Source: an uncultured Porphyromonadaceae bacterium
GTDB lineage: Bacteria; Bacteroidota; Bacteroidia; Bacteroidales; Barnesiellaceae
Direction of reading: 5' to 3'
DNA length: 64,000 nucleotides
Assembly: GCA_900538555.1 (NCBI GenBank)
Contig: UPYI01000002.1
Location: forward strand, 232,538-296,537
In this document: one piece after another, positions 9,575-17,050 of the stretch
How the letters are laid out: every line of letters starts with the position of its first letter
Position numbering within the stretch: position 1 is the stretch's first letter
Program-made: the position numbers and the translations under genes
The notes under the pieces: generated by a model
What the model saw: the letters and a program-made list of their open reading frames with translations, nothing else
What the model was told of the DNA's origin: nothing
The model's database searches: none

Positions 9575-9606
9575 CAAAAATAGTGCAAGTCGAAAACAGA
9601 ACCAAA
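9575..9606 (-). promoter_or_regulatory. Promoter for the YgjP gene inside a dispersed repeat
   Basis: On the minus strand TTTG (9603-9606), 20 bases, then TATTTTTG (9575-9582) fits the Bacteroidota consensus exactly. The TTTG is the right half of the palindrome CAAACGAGTTTG. The other two copies of the array have one mismatch in the -7 box (TATCTTTT and TATTTTTT). Confidence 0.75.
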
Positions 9607-9745
9607 CTCGTTTGAGTTATGTTAAGACGCAGCCTATTTTCTGAAAAGATAGTGCAAGTCGAAGACAGAACCAAACTCGTTTGGGTTATGTTGAGACGCA
9701 GCCTATGTTCTAAAAAAATAGTGCAAGTCGAAGACAAAAACCGAT
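9575..9745 (-). repeat. Family 1 repeat array, three units of 69 bp
   Basis: Three tandem units with an exact 69-base period: their -7 boxes end at 9582, 9651 and 9720. Each contains the TGCAAGTCGAA-ACAGA block; the first two also have the palindrome CAAACNNGTTTG and a GACGCAGCCTAT block. The third unit is degenerate at its distal end. The rest of the 377-base gap (9746-9870) holds no gene that I can see. Confidence 0.85.
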
Positions 9746-9870
9746 TTACCCGAGTTATACTTCTGATGCACAATTCGTTTCCGCAGAATAAAGGCAAACC
9801 GGAAAACAGAAACGTTCAACATTGCCTCATTCCGAAATATTTAAAACATGTTAAATATACCACAAACGAC

Positions 9871-9912
9871 AGTACTATGTATTGCATAGTACTAAACAAA
9901 CAGATATATTTG
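9871..9912 (+). promoter_or_regulatory. padR promoter with putative PadR operator
   Basis: A perfect inverted repeat, AGTACTATG (9871-9879) and CATAGTACT (9885-9893) with a 5-base spacer, covers the expected -33 region of a promoter whose -7 box TATATTTG is at 9905-9912. The predicted start (about 9919) is 13 bases before the padR ATG. The position strongly suggests autorepression by the PadR protein encoded next to it. Confidence 0.75.
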
Positions 9913-9931
9913 CACCATAAACACAAACAAT

Positions 9932-10270
9932 ATGGACATCGACAACGTTAAATCGCAAATGCGAAAGGGTATACTCGAATATTGTACCCTGTTGATTCTC
10001 AACAAACGGCGCGCCTATGTATCCGATATTATCCAATCGCTCAAAGACGCGCAGCTCATTGTAGTGGAAGGCACGTTATACCCTCTGCTCACCCGGCTGA
10101 AAAATGCCGGACTATTGACCTACGCTTGGCAGGAATCCACGCAAGGACCTCCCCGAAAATACTACGAACTGACAGCGGAAGGCGAAGCCGCCCTCTCCGA
10201 TCTGGAAAAATCGTGGATGGAGCTGAACCGGGTAATCACCCATATTAAAGAACAAAACACAACATTATAA
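9932..10270 (+). CDS. PadR family transcriptional regulator
   Basis: A 112-residue winged-helix regulator of the PadR family (subfamily with a short C-terminal helix). The sequence GILEYCTLLILNKRRAYVSDIIQSL, then VVEGTLYPLLTRLKNAGLL and GPPRKYYELTAEGEAAL are hallmark PadR segments. The protein is expected to bind DNA as a dimer and to repress its own operon. It is followed after 5 bases by a PspC-domain membrane protein, a pairing common in Bacteroidota. A palindrome overlapping the promoter is the likely operator. The inducing signal is unknown. Confidence 0.92.
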   Translation: MDIDNVKSQMRKGILEYCTLLILNKRRAYVSDIIQSLKDAQLIVVEGTLYPLLTRLKNAGLLTYAWQESTQGPPRKYYELTAEGEAALSDLEKSWMELNRVITHIKEQNTTL

Positions 10271-10275
10271 GCCGT

Positions 10276-11304
10276 ATGAAAAAGACAGTAAACATCAATC
10301 TGAGCCATAAGGTATTCCACATCGACGAAGATGCATACGAACGTCTCGTAGAATATCTCGACAAACTGCGTGCCCACTTTGCCAAAGAGGAAGGCTGTGC
10401 CGAAATACTCGACGACATCGAAAACCGCATCGCCGAACTCTTCTCCGAGCATCTGCGTTTCGGCATGGAGGTTATCTCCCTGCCCGAAGTTACCGAAGTA
10501 ATCAACATTCTCGGATCGCCCGAAGACATCGTTTCGCCGTTAGACGACGAACAGGTAAACGCCGATGCGACAGCCGAAGAAACACAATCCGAAGAGCCAG
10601 CCAAAGAGAAAGTGCAGACTCCCCGGCGGTTGTTCCGCGACCCCGACAATCAGATATTAGGCGGTGTCGCCTCCGGATTGGGATGGTATCTTGGCATCGA
10701 CACCACATTTATCCGGCTTTTTTTAGTACTGCTCACCCCCCTGTGGTTCACATCCGTCTGGATCTATCTGCTACTGTGGATCTGCATTCCTGCTGCCCGT
10801 ACCACATCTCAGAAACTCCAAATGAAAAGGCAACCGGTAGACATCAGTTCGATTGTCGATGAAGTTTCGAAAGAGACGGAATCGATCCGGAAGAACGGAT
10901 TTTGGGATGGCGTAGGCAATGTATTCCGTGCCCTGTTCAAATTCATATTCGCCTGCATCGGGTTAATCATCGGCGGCATACTGCTGGTTATCATACTCGG
11001 ATTCATCGGCGGCATACTCGGCATCATCTTCTTGGAAACCGGACTGATCTCCGGGCTTCCCTTCTGGCATACCTATACCTCGCAATACTCCGCACTGATG
11101 GGACTTTCGGCGTTGCTCACATTCGGCATCCCCCTCTACGCCGTATTGCGTTCGATACTGAGCCACTCGCTGAACTGGAAGCCGCAGAGCAAAGCGGTAA
11201 CCATCATCCTCTGCATCCTGTGGGCAATCGGAGCTGTCGGACTGATCTACATCGGATTCTTCCAGATCCCTTCGACCATTGTCTCCGTCGGATGCACCAT
11301 ATAA
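10276..11304 (+). CDS. PspC domain-containing membrane protein
   Basis: A 342-residue protein with a soluble N-terminal region (about residues 1-90; VNINLSHKVFHIDEDAYERL) typical of Bacteroidota PspC proteins. A PspC domain follows at about residues 113-175 (RRLFRDPDNQILGGVASGLGWYLGID), and then three or four further transmembrane segments up to the C-terminus. PspC proteins take part in envelope-stress responses in Proteobacteria; in Bacteroidota the role is inferred. It is the second gene of the padR operon, so its level is probably set by PadR. Confidence 0.88.
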   Translation: MKKTVNINLSHKVFHIDEDAYERLVEYLDKLRAHFAKEEGCAEILDDIENRIAELFSEHLRFGMEVISLPEVTEVINILGSPEDIVSPLDDEQVNADATAEETQSEEPAKEKVQTPRRLFRDPDNQILGGVASGLGWYLGIDTTFIRLFLVLLTPLWFTSVWIYLLLWICIPAARTTSQKLQMKRQPVDISSIVDEVSKETESIRKNGFWDGVGNVFRALFKFIFACIGLIIGGILLVIILGFIGGILGIIFLETGLISGLPFWHTYTSQYSALMGLSALLTFGIPLYAVLRSILSHSLNWKPQSKAVTIILCILWAIGAVGLIYIGFFQIPSTIVSVGCTI

Positions 11305-11324
11305 CCCTGCTCCCATACGTTTTA

Positions 11325-11405
11325 AATAAACTGCAAGCCGAGAGCAGAATACATCAAGTGAATACTTGAATGGATTCTGCCGAGGCGTAGCGGTTATTGA
11401 AAACA
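11325..11405 (-). repeat. Family 1 dispersed repeat, copy after pspC
   Basis: Contains the family blocks CTGCAAGCCGAGAGCAGAA and TCTGCCGAGGCGTAGCG around a short inverted segment (CAAGTGAATACTTG). The promoter end is degenerate (minus strand GTTTATTTA). It lies directly downstream of the pspC stop codon. Confidence 0.75.
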
Positions 11406-11430
11406 AAAATTTTAAATAAGCAAGCAACAG

Positions 11431-11466
11431 GGGCTGTATCGAGACCTAAGTTTCAATACAACCCCT
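11431..11466 (+). terminator. Terminator of padR-pspC, head of a family 2 repeat
   Basis: A 16-bp stem (GGGGCTGTATCGAGAC with GTTTCAATACAACCCC, allowing G-T pairs) is followed by TTTT on the plus strand. It is about 130 bases after the pspC stop codon and forms the start of the repeat at 11431-11550. Confidence 0.7.
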
Positions 11467-11550
11467 TTTAAGGTATGTCAGAATGTCCAAGACAGGAATT
11501 TACTCACGTAAACGACTTAGCCCGAATCCGATGGCAACACAGCAAATTCG
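11431..11550 (+). repeat. Family 2 dispersed repeat (terminator-led)
   Basis: This copy is similar, in inverted orientation, to 39850-39980. Shared features in order are the GGGGTTGTATCGAAAC-type hairpin, T-run, GACATTCTGA-like block, AAACGACTTAG, CCGAATCCGATGG and CACAGCAA. It fills the space between pspC and the convergent lipoprotein genes. No coding frame is conserved between the copies. Confidence 0.7.
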
Positions 11551-11575
11551 CCGTTCCGACCTCGTGTCTATATCC

Positions 11576-12328
11576 TCAATCCGTTTCGGCAGCCAATTGA
11601 ATTCCATTCAAACAGCAATAATAATTCATTTCACCTAACCAGACTTCAAAAGTCCGCTCCCGTCCGGTACGGTTCGCTTCAAGCGTCAAAACGACATCAT
11701 TCTGTTCCCGTTTGACGGTAAGCCACTCCACGGTCTTTTCGAAGATCATCTTTTCAGCACAAAGATGATCTTCTTCCTCTGTCGAATAATACACAGCATC
11801 ATCTACCTTTATACGGTCGATCCACCAAAAAGATTCGGTCGTAGCGCGCAATGTCCCGCCTTCCGCATCGGCAACGACCTCTTTCGGATTCAAATGGATT
11901 ATATCGGGGCTCCAACCTTCCGCAGCGATTTGTATACCGGGAATCTCGATCGTGCAGTCACCGAACAGCAAATATAAAGCAAATCTACGCGGAAGTCCCT
12001 CGTTTTGCATAACCGACACGACAATTTTACGGTCGCTGCATTTTACAGTCAGCCATTCGAATGTATAACTTCCGTCGGCATTCTTTTCCGCTTCCGCCAC
12101 TTGATAAAGATGACCTTCCACCTCTACCGCATCCAAACCCCATCCGGTTTTGCGGGTCTGGACAGAGTCTATACTTTCCTCTGCGTAAAATACAATGATG
12201 GTATCGGATAGCCCGAGCGGGTTCTCATCCGTCACATCCGGATGTTCCGTGACAGGGTTGTCGGACGAACAGGCAAAACCGCCAACAATCAACCCTAATA
12301 TCAATAAAATAGGATATACGTTTTTCAT
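11576..12328 (-). CDS. Tandem BACON-like lipoprotein, copy 1
   Basis: A 250-residue lipoprotein: signal peptide of 19 residues, lipidated Cys20 followed by SSDN, then two related beta-domains (about 40-135 and 143-247). Each has the pattern W-L-T-V-K, a strand, then N-x-G-x-x-R-R/E-R-x-F that resembles BACON domains, which in Bacteroidota often occur in surface glycan-handling proteins. The Ser/Asp residues after Cys20 suggest export to the cell surface. It is the last of three tandem paralogues. Copies share the framework but differ in patches, for example residues 47-56, 134-147 and 230-243. No neighbour gives a substrate; binding of a glycan or protein is inference only. Confidence 0.8.
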   Translation of the reverse strand: MKNVYPILLILGLIVGGFACSSDNPVTEHPDVTDENPLGLSDTIIVFYAEESIDSVQTRKTGWGLDAVEVEGHLYQVAEAEKNADGSYTFEWLTVKCSDRKIVVSVMQNEGLPRRFALYLLFGDCTIEIPGIQIAAEGWSPDIIHLNPKEVVADAEGGTLRATTESFWWIDRIKVDDAVYYSTEEEDHLCAEKMIFEKTVEWLTVKREQNDVVLTLEANRTGRERTFEVWLGEMNYYCCLNGIQLAAETD

Positions 12329-12401
12329 ATACAGTTTTTAAGCATTGAAAATATTTGATTTATCACACCTTATCTACATTTCCCCAATCATCAAAATAGT
12401 A

Positions 12402-13154
12402 TCAATCCGTTTCGGCAGCCAATTGTCTCCCTTTCAAGAGACAAAAACAATCTCCCTCTTGTAAATCGACTTCAAAAGTCCGCTCCCGTCCGGTACGATT
12501 CGCTTCAAGCGTCAAAACGACATCATTCTGTTCCCGTTTGACGGTAAGCCACTCCACGGTCTTTTCAAAAATCATTTCTTCGAAACAAAGTTCACTCTCT
12601 TCCTTTGTTGTATGATACACAAAATCATCCACTCGTATATAGTTGATCCACCAAAAAGATTCGGTCGTAGCGCGCAAAGTTCCGCCTTCCGCTCCGGCAA
12701 CGACCTCTTTCGGATTCAATTGAATTACATCGGGAATCCAACCTATCGGAGCATATTGCACACCGGGAATCTCGATCGTACGGTCGCCGAACAGCAGTCG
12801 TAAAATAAATCTACGCATAGCCCCCTCGTTCTTGATAGCCGACACGACAATTTCCCGGTCACTGCATTTTACGGTCAGCCACTCGAACGTATAGCTTCCG
12901 TCGGCATTCTTTTCCGCTTCCGCCACTTGATAAAGATAGTCTTCCACCTCTACCGCATCCAAACTCCATCCGGTTTTGCGGGTCTGGACAGACTGCGTGT
13001 CTGCCACATCATAAAGTACAATAATAGTATCGGATAGCCCGAGCGGGTTCTCAGCCGTCACATCCGGATGTTCTGTGACAGGGTTGTCGGACGAACAGGC
13101 AAAACCGCCAACAATCAACCCCAACATCAGCCAAATAGAATATACGTTTTTCAT
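12402..13154 (-). CDS. Tandem BACON-like lipoprotein, copy 2
   Basis: The 250-residue middle paralogue, with the same signal peptide, lipobox (GGFAC) and two BACON-like domains as its neighbours. It is the most divergent of the three: residues 47-55 read YDVADTQSV instead of YAEESIDSV, and the loop after the first domain reads QYAPIGWIPD instead of IQIAAEGWSPD. The C-terminal patch has DLQEGDCFCLLKG. The second-domain core (EWLTVKREQNDVVLTLEANR) is identical in all copies. The strict core and variable loops look like diversification of an exposed surface, but selection cannot be measured here. Confidence 0.8.
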   Translation of the reverse strand: MKNVYSIWLMLGLIVGGFACSSDNPVTEHPDVTAENPLGLSDTIIVLYDVADTQSVQTRKTGWSLDAVEVEDYLYQVAEAEKNADGSYTFEWLTVKCSDREIVVSAIKNEGAMRRFILRLLFGDRTIEIPGVQYAPIGWIPDVIQLNPKEVVAGAEGGTLRATTESFWWINYIRVDDFVYHTTKEESELCFEEMIFEKTVEWLTVKREQNDVVLTLEANRTGRERTFEVDLQEGDCFCLLKGRQLAAETD

Positions 13155-13227
13155 ATACAGTTTTTAAGCATTGAAAATCTTTGATTTATCACACCTTATC
13201 TACATTTCCCCAATCATCAAAATAGTA

Positions 13228-13983
13228 TCAATCCGTTTCGGCAGCCAATTGAATGCCCGTCAAGAAACAATAAAAATCTCCTTCTCCTAACCGAACTTCA
13301 AAAGTCCGCTCCCGTCCGGTACGGTTCGCTTCAAGCGTCAAAACAACATCATTCTGTTCCCGTTTGACGGTAAGCCACTCCACGGTCTTTTCGAAAATCT
13401 TCTCTGCGAAACAAAGATGATTTTCTTCCCTCGTCGAATAATACACGGTTTCATCTACTTTTATACTGTTGATCCACCAAAAAGATTCGGTCGTAGCACG
13501 CAAAGTCCCGCCTTCCGCCCCGGCAACGACCTCCTTCGGATTCAGTTGGATTATATCGGGCCACCAGCCTTCCAGAGCTTCTTGTATACCGGGAATCTCG
13601 ATCGTACGGTCGTCGAACAGCAGGTGTAAAGCAAATCTACGCGGTAGTCGTCCCTCGTTTTGCATAACCGACACGACAATTTTACGGTCGCTGCATTTTA
13701 CAGTCAGCCACTCGAATGTATAGCTTCCGTCGGCATTCTTTTCCGCCTCCGCCACTTGATAAAGACGACCTTCCACCTCTACCGCATCCAAACGCCATCC
13801 GGTTTTGCGGGTCTGGACAGAGTCTATACTTTCCTCTGCGTAAAATCCGATGATGGTATCGGAAAGCCCGAGCGGATTCTCAGCCGTCACATCCGGATGT
13901 TCCGTGACAGGGTTGTCGGACGAACAGGCAAAACCGCCAACAATCAACCCTAATATCAATAAAATAGGATATACGTTTTTCAT
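13228..13983 (-). CDS. Tandem BACON-like lipoprotein, copy 3 (promoter-proximal)
   Basis: A 251-residue paralogue, one residue longer than the others through an extra Arg in NEGRLPRRF. It has the same lipoprotein signal and two BACON-like domains. It is the first gene of the triplet and lies about 60 bases downstream of an array of three consensus-like promoters (14043-14242). No promoter is visible in the two spacers, so the three genes are probably one transcript, although each could also be expressed separately. The start MKNVYPILLILG is shared by copies 1 and 3. Confidence 0.8.
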   Translation of the reverse strand: MKNVYPILLILGLIVGGFACSSDNPVTEHPDVTAENPLGLSDTIIGFYAEESIDSVQTRKTGWRLDAVEVEGRLYQVAEAEKNADGSYTFEWLTVKCSDRKIVVSVMQNEGRLPRRFALHLLFDDRTIEIPGIQEALEGWWPDIIQLNPKEVVAGAEGGTLRATTESFWWINSIKVDETVYYSTREENHLCFAEKIFEKTVEWLTVKREQNDVVLTLEANRTGRERTFEVRLGEGDFYCFLTGIQLAAETD

Positions 13984-14042
13984 AAATAAAAAATTTATAG
14001 GTTAGTAATTATCAAATACCAAATTGATTAATCGGGACATGA

Positions 14043-14242
14043 CCAATATAGCGAAAGGCGGAAGCAAAGACAAAGAGGAAATGAAATTTTGCAATCGGGC
14101 TATGCCGAGCCGCCTCCTATATTCTACAAATATAGTGAAAGGTGAGTGCAGGAGCAAATGGGAAACGAAGTTTTACGATTTGATCCTGCCGAGCCGCATC
14201 CTATATTCTACAAATATAGAAAAACGCAGAAACAGAAGCAAA
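14043..14242 (-). promoter_or_regulatory. Array of three tandem promoters in 84-bp repeats
   Basis: Three units with an exact 84-base period carry, on the minus strand, TTTG, 20 bases and TATATTTG (14211-14218 with TTTG at 14239-14242; 14127-14134 with 14155-14158). The third is TATATTGG (14043-14050 with TTTG at 14071-14074). All face the lipoprotein triplet. Units share TTCTACAAATATAG and GCCGAGCCGC blocks and belong to family 1, though without its central palindrome. The 330-base gap 13984-14313 contains no credible gene. Confidence 0.8.
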
Positions 14243-14313
14243 TAAATCCGTTTGTTTTTTTGCCCGGAAAACCAAGATATACGATATTGAGAAAAAAAGG
14301 ATTCGCCGGCGGG

Positions 14314-15186
14314 CTATTCCCGTTTATCCACCCCCCAAAGCAATTTGTTCCGAAGCGTCTCTCCGAAATTATGGTTATAACGCTTGATCACCCGGATCGT
14401 GTAAGGTGCCTTACGCAACACCAACGCCGTATCGGTATCCAACGCAACCGAACGCCCGTCCACACTCAACAGATAATTATGCGTGCGGCTGTCTACCCGG
14501 AGCGTAATCGCCATATCGTCGCTCACGACCAACGGGCGCACGGTCAGACTGTGGGGGGCAACCGGCGAGATCACCCAGTTCGCAGCTTCGGGCATAATGA
14601 TAGGACCGCCCACACTCATGGAATAAGCCGTCGATCCGGTCGGAGTAGATACCACTAACCCGTCAGCCTGATACGTATTCAAATAGCTGTTACCCACGGT
14701 CGTATGCACCGATATCATCGACGCGCTTTCCTGTTTGAGGATCGCCACTTCGTTCAAAGCATAGGGCCAGAAGTCATCGGGCAATCCCTCCGCCTCGGTA
14801 TAGAGCAACGAACGCTCCTCGATACGGTAATTATGCTTCAACACCTCCAACATCACCGGCTCGATATCTTCGACCGACACATCGGCAAGAAACCCTAACC
14901 GCCCGAGGTTCACACCCAGAATCGGAATCCCTTTGTCGCCCACCTGAGCCGCCGTACGAAGGAACGTTCCGTCCCCCCCCACGCTCAACGCTATATCCGC
15001 AACAAAAGCGCAAGGATCGATCACTTCGGTATTCTTCAACGGCATTTCCAACTCCCGTTCCAAGAAATCCAGATACTCCCGCTGCATCAACATCTTGCAC
15101 GGGAATTTCTGCAACACGGCAAAAAGCGAACGCAGTTGTATCTGCTTCGATGCCTGATATACATTTCCGAAAATAGCTATATTCAT
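14314..15186 (-). CDS. nadK: NAD kinase
   Basis: A 290-residue NAD kinase that phosphorylates NAD to NADP. The catalytic GGDG motif is at residues 70-73 (SVGGDGTFLRTA), followed by the family motif ALNEVAI and the glycine-rich STPTGSTAYSMSVGGPI. Length is typical. The gene starts 9 bases after the stop of an upstream CBS-domain gene on the same strand, so the two are likely co-transcribed. Its 3' end faces the promoter array of the lipoprotein triplet. Confidence 0.97.
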   Translation of the reverse strand: MNIAIFGNVYQASKQIQLRSLFAVLQKFPCKMLMQREYLDFLERELEMPLKNTEVIDPCAFVADIALSVGGDGTFLRTAAQVGDKGIPILGVNLGRLGFLADVSVEDIEPVMLEVLKHNYRIEERSLLYTEAEGLPDDFWPYALNEVAILKQESASMISVHTTVGNSYLNTYQADGLVVSTPTGSTAYSMSVGGPIIMPEAANWVISPVAPHSLTVRPLVVSDDMAITLRVDSRTHNYLLSVDGRSVALDTDTALVLRKAPYTIRVIKRYNHNFGETLRNKLLWGVDKRE

Positions 15187-15195
15187 AATGCGCCA

Positions 15196-15855
15196 CTACA
15201 TTTCAAGATAATACATCAACTCGCGGAAACGCCGCTCGGTACGTTCGTCGATCGACGACGGCGACTGATAGCAGCCCGACACCCGATAGTCGAACCGCTC
15301 CAACGAACGCAGCACTGGCATGGCATCCTCGCGGTCGATACGAAGCAACACGTTTATGCGCCCGCTCTCCGAAGAGGGAGAAGCCAACAGATTCACCACC
15401 TTGCACCCGTTATCCTCGACCAGACGGGTTAGTTCCACCACCGAATAATCGCCGGGAAACATCTCCAATTCGATAATCGCCCCCTTGTGCCCGGTATTGC
15501 ACAAACGGGCGACCGCCAGCAACGCCGACGACTGCGAAATGCAACCGCAATAACGGCTGCCGTCCTCAACGACCGGCAACAAAGGCAACGACAATTGCGC
15601 CAACAGGTTGATCGCCTCCAACGGATGCGCCTCGCCCGCAACACACGGTTTTTCCGGGAAATCATCGCCTATCGGCAACTCCCTGTCCTCTCTCAGCAGC
15701 AGGTCGGCATTCCTGACCAATCCCCGATACAGCCCGTCCTCCTCGACCGGCAAGCAATCCCGACGAGCCTCATCCATCACCGACAACCCCTCCGAAACCT
15801 TCATTCGGGATTGCAACGACGGTATTTCGGGCGAAACCATATCTTTTGCTTTCAT
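15196..15855 (-). CDS. CBS domain-containing protein
   Basis: A 219-residue protein with two CBS motifs (about residues 4-55 and 70-118), which usually bind adenosyl ligands. An ACT-like C-terminal part follows (GAIIELEMFPGDYSVVELTRLVEDNGCKV, then RINVLLRID). It has no catalytic domain, so a sensory or regulatory role is likely. It lies directly upstream of nadK. The array of family 1 repeats upstream (15944-16165) carries TATCTTTG boxes pointing toward it, with a leader of roughly 145 bases. Confidence 0.85.
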   Translation of the reverse strand: MKAKDMVSPEIPSLQSRMKVSEGLSVMDEARRDCLPVEEDGLYRGLVRNADLLLREDRELPIGDDFPEKPCVAGEAHPLEAINLLAQLSLPLLPVVEDGSRYCGCISQSSALLAVARLCNTGHKGAIIELEMFPGDYSVVELTRLVEDNGCKVVNLLASPSSESGRINVLLRIDREDAMPVLRSLERFDYRVSGCYQSPSSIDERTERRFRELMYYLEM

Positions 15856-15884
15856 TTCTTATCCGATATTCTGTAAATTCTTAT

Positions 15885-15892
15885 TACTTTTG
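15885..15892 (+). promoter_or_regulatory. -7 element pointing toward pdxJ
   Basis: TACTTTTG on the plus strand matches TAnnTTTG. A transcript from here would cross the repeat array and reach pdxJ after about 385 bases. The -33 position does not match. Confidence 0.35.
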
Positions 15893-15943
15893 TCCCATAA
15901 AAAGGGAAGTGCGTCCGAATCCATTTCGAACCGCATCCGTAAA

Positions 15944-16170
15944 AAATAGCGCAAGCCCGATACAAAGCCGTACAATCCGGTTCTTGCCGTGCCGTGCTAT
16001 CTTTTACAAAGATACTGCAAATCGAGAGCAGAAAACTCAAACCCGTTTGAAGGTTTATGCCGAGATGCCGCGTATCTTCTACAAAGATACTGCAAATCGA
16101 GAGCAGAAAGCTCAAACCAGTTTGGAGATTTATGCCGAGATGCCGCGTATCTTCTACAAAGATACGATTT
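15944..16170 (-). repeat. Family 1 repeat array, 75-bp period
   Basis: Two and a half near-identical units with an exact 75-base period (TATC at 15998, 16073 and 16148), plus a degenerate unit at 15944-15995. Each holds CTGCAAATCGAGAGCAGAA, a palindrome (CAAACCCGTTTG-type) and GCCGAGATGCCGCG. On the minus strand the units carry TATCTTTG; here TTTG is 23, not 20, bases upstream. The remaining bases of the 429-base CBS-pdxJ gap (16171-16284) show no gene. Confidence 0.85.
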
Positions 16171-16284
16171 AATTTCTATTTCGCCGCATGCGACGGCACG
16201 GTTATTAAAAATACCGTACCCACCAAACAAGGAAAGCGCGACAATAGTTTATTTCGTAACCGGGCGATTTAAAAGAATAAATAT

Positions 16285-17007
16285 ATGATGACCAGATTAA
16301 GCGTAAACATCAACAAAGTAGCGACACTACGAAATGCACGGGGTGGCGATATGCCCAACGTGTTGAAGTTCGCAACCGACTGCGAAGCATTCGGTGCCGA
16401 CGGGATCACGGTTCACCCCCGTCCCGACGAACGGCACATTCGCAAATCGGATGTATATGCTTTGCGACCCTCTATCCGTACGGAGTTCAATATCGAAGGT
16501 TATCCCTCCGATGAATTTGTAGACTTGGTTCTGAAAGTAAAGCCCGAGCAGGTAACCTTAGTGCCCGATGCTCCCGACGTGCTGACCTCCTGCGCCGGCT
16601 GGGATACGGAGACCCATCTGGAATTCCTCACACGACTGGTCGAAAAATTCAATTCGGCAATGATCCGCACGTCGATCTTTATCGACCCGATTCCCGAACG
16701 GATCGAACTGGCAGCCAAAACCGGTACCGACCGCATCGAGCTATATACCGAACCCTATGCAGCCCTTTTCCCGCAAAATCCGGAAAAAGCGGTAGCTCCA
16801 TTTGTCGAAGCTGCCAAGTTGGCGCACAAACTCGGCATCGGGGTAAACGCCGGTCATGACCTGAATCTGGAAAACCTGAAATACTTCCGCGAAAACGTCC
16901 CCTACCTCGCCGAAGTATCCATCGGCCACGCCCTGATCTCCGACGCGCTATATCTGGGCATCGAAGAGACCATACGCCGATACAAAGCGTGTCTGAAAAT
17001 AGAATAA
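16285..17007 (+). CDS. pdxJ: Pyridoxine 5'-phosphate synthase
   Basis: A 240-residue PdxJ, which condenses 1-deoxyxylulose 5-phosphate with 3-amino-2-oxopropyl phosphate in de novo vitamin B6 synthesis. Family features include VNINKVATLRNARGGDMP, the catalytic region VTVHPRPDERHIRKSDV, VTLVPDAP and the C-terminal phosphate site VSIGHALISDAL. Tandem ATG codons (16285 and 16288) open the gene; either may be used. It heads a plus-strand run with exbB, exbD and tonB 43 bases downstream, an order known from other Bacteroidota. Confidence 0.97.
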   Translation: MMTRLSVNINKVATLRNARGGDMPNVLKFATDCEAFGADGITVHPRPDERHIRKSDVYALRPSIRTEFNIEGYPSDEFVDLVLKVKPEQVTLVPDAPDVLTSCAGWDTETHLEFLTRLVEKFNSAMIRTSIFIDPIPERIELAAKTGTDRIELYTEPYAALFPQNPEKAVAPFVEAAKLAHKLGIGVNAGHDLNLENLKYFRENVPYLAEVSIGHALISDALYLGIEETIRRYKACLKIE

Positions 17008-17050
17008 ACGAACAACCGCATACAACAGACTTTTAACACCATCAACACCT

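Larger units (their letters stand above)
11576..13983 (-). repeat. Tandem triplication with 826-bp period
   Basis: Three gene-plus-spacer units start at 11576, 12402 and 13228, spaced exactly 826 bases. The two 73-base spacers (12329-12401 and 13155-13227) are almost identical. Differences between the genes are clustered in blocks rather than spread evenly, while long stretches are identical. Confidence 0.9.

Noticed and set aside
9555..9797. N-terminal extension of the YgjP gene by 81 codons
   Set aside because: It translates the 69-bp repeats and covers the predicted promoters; no homologue-like sequence is present.
14024..14245. A 73-codon plus-strand frame over the 84-bp array
   Set aside because: It is a repeat translation opposite the promoters of the lipoprotein triplet.
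15940..16170. Possible CRISPR array
   Set aside because: The period is 75 bases with the whole unit conserved; there are no unique spacers and no cas genes.
15989..16288. Open frames with repeated LQRYCKSRAE-like peptides around 15.9-16.3 kb
   Set aside because: They arise because the 75-bp repeat period is divisible by three; there is no conserved protein or start signal.
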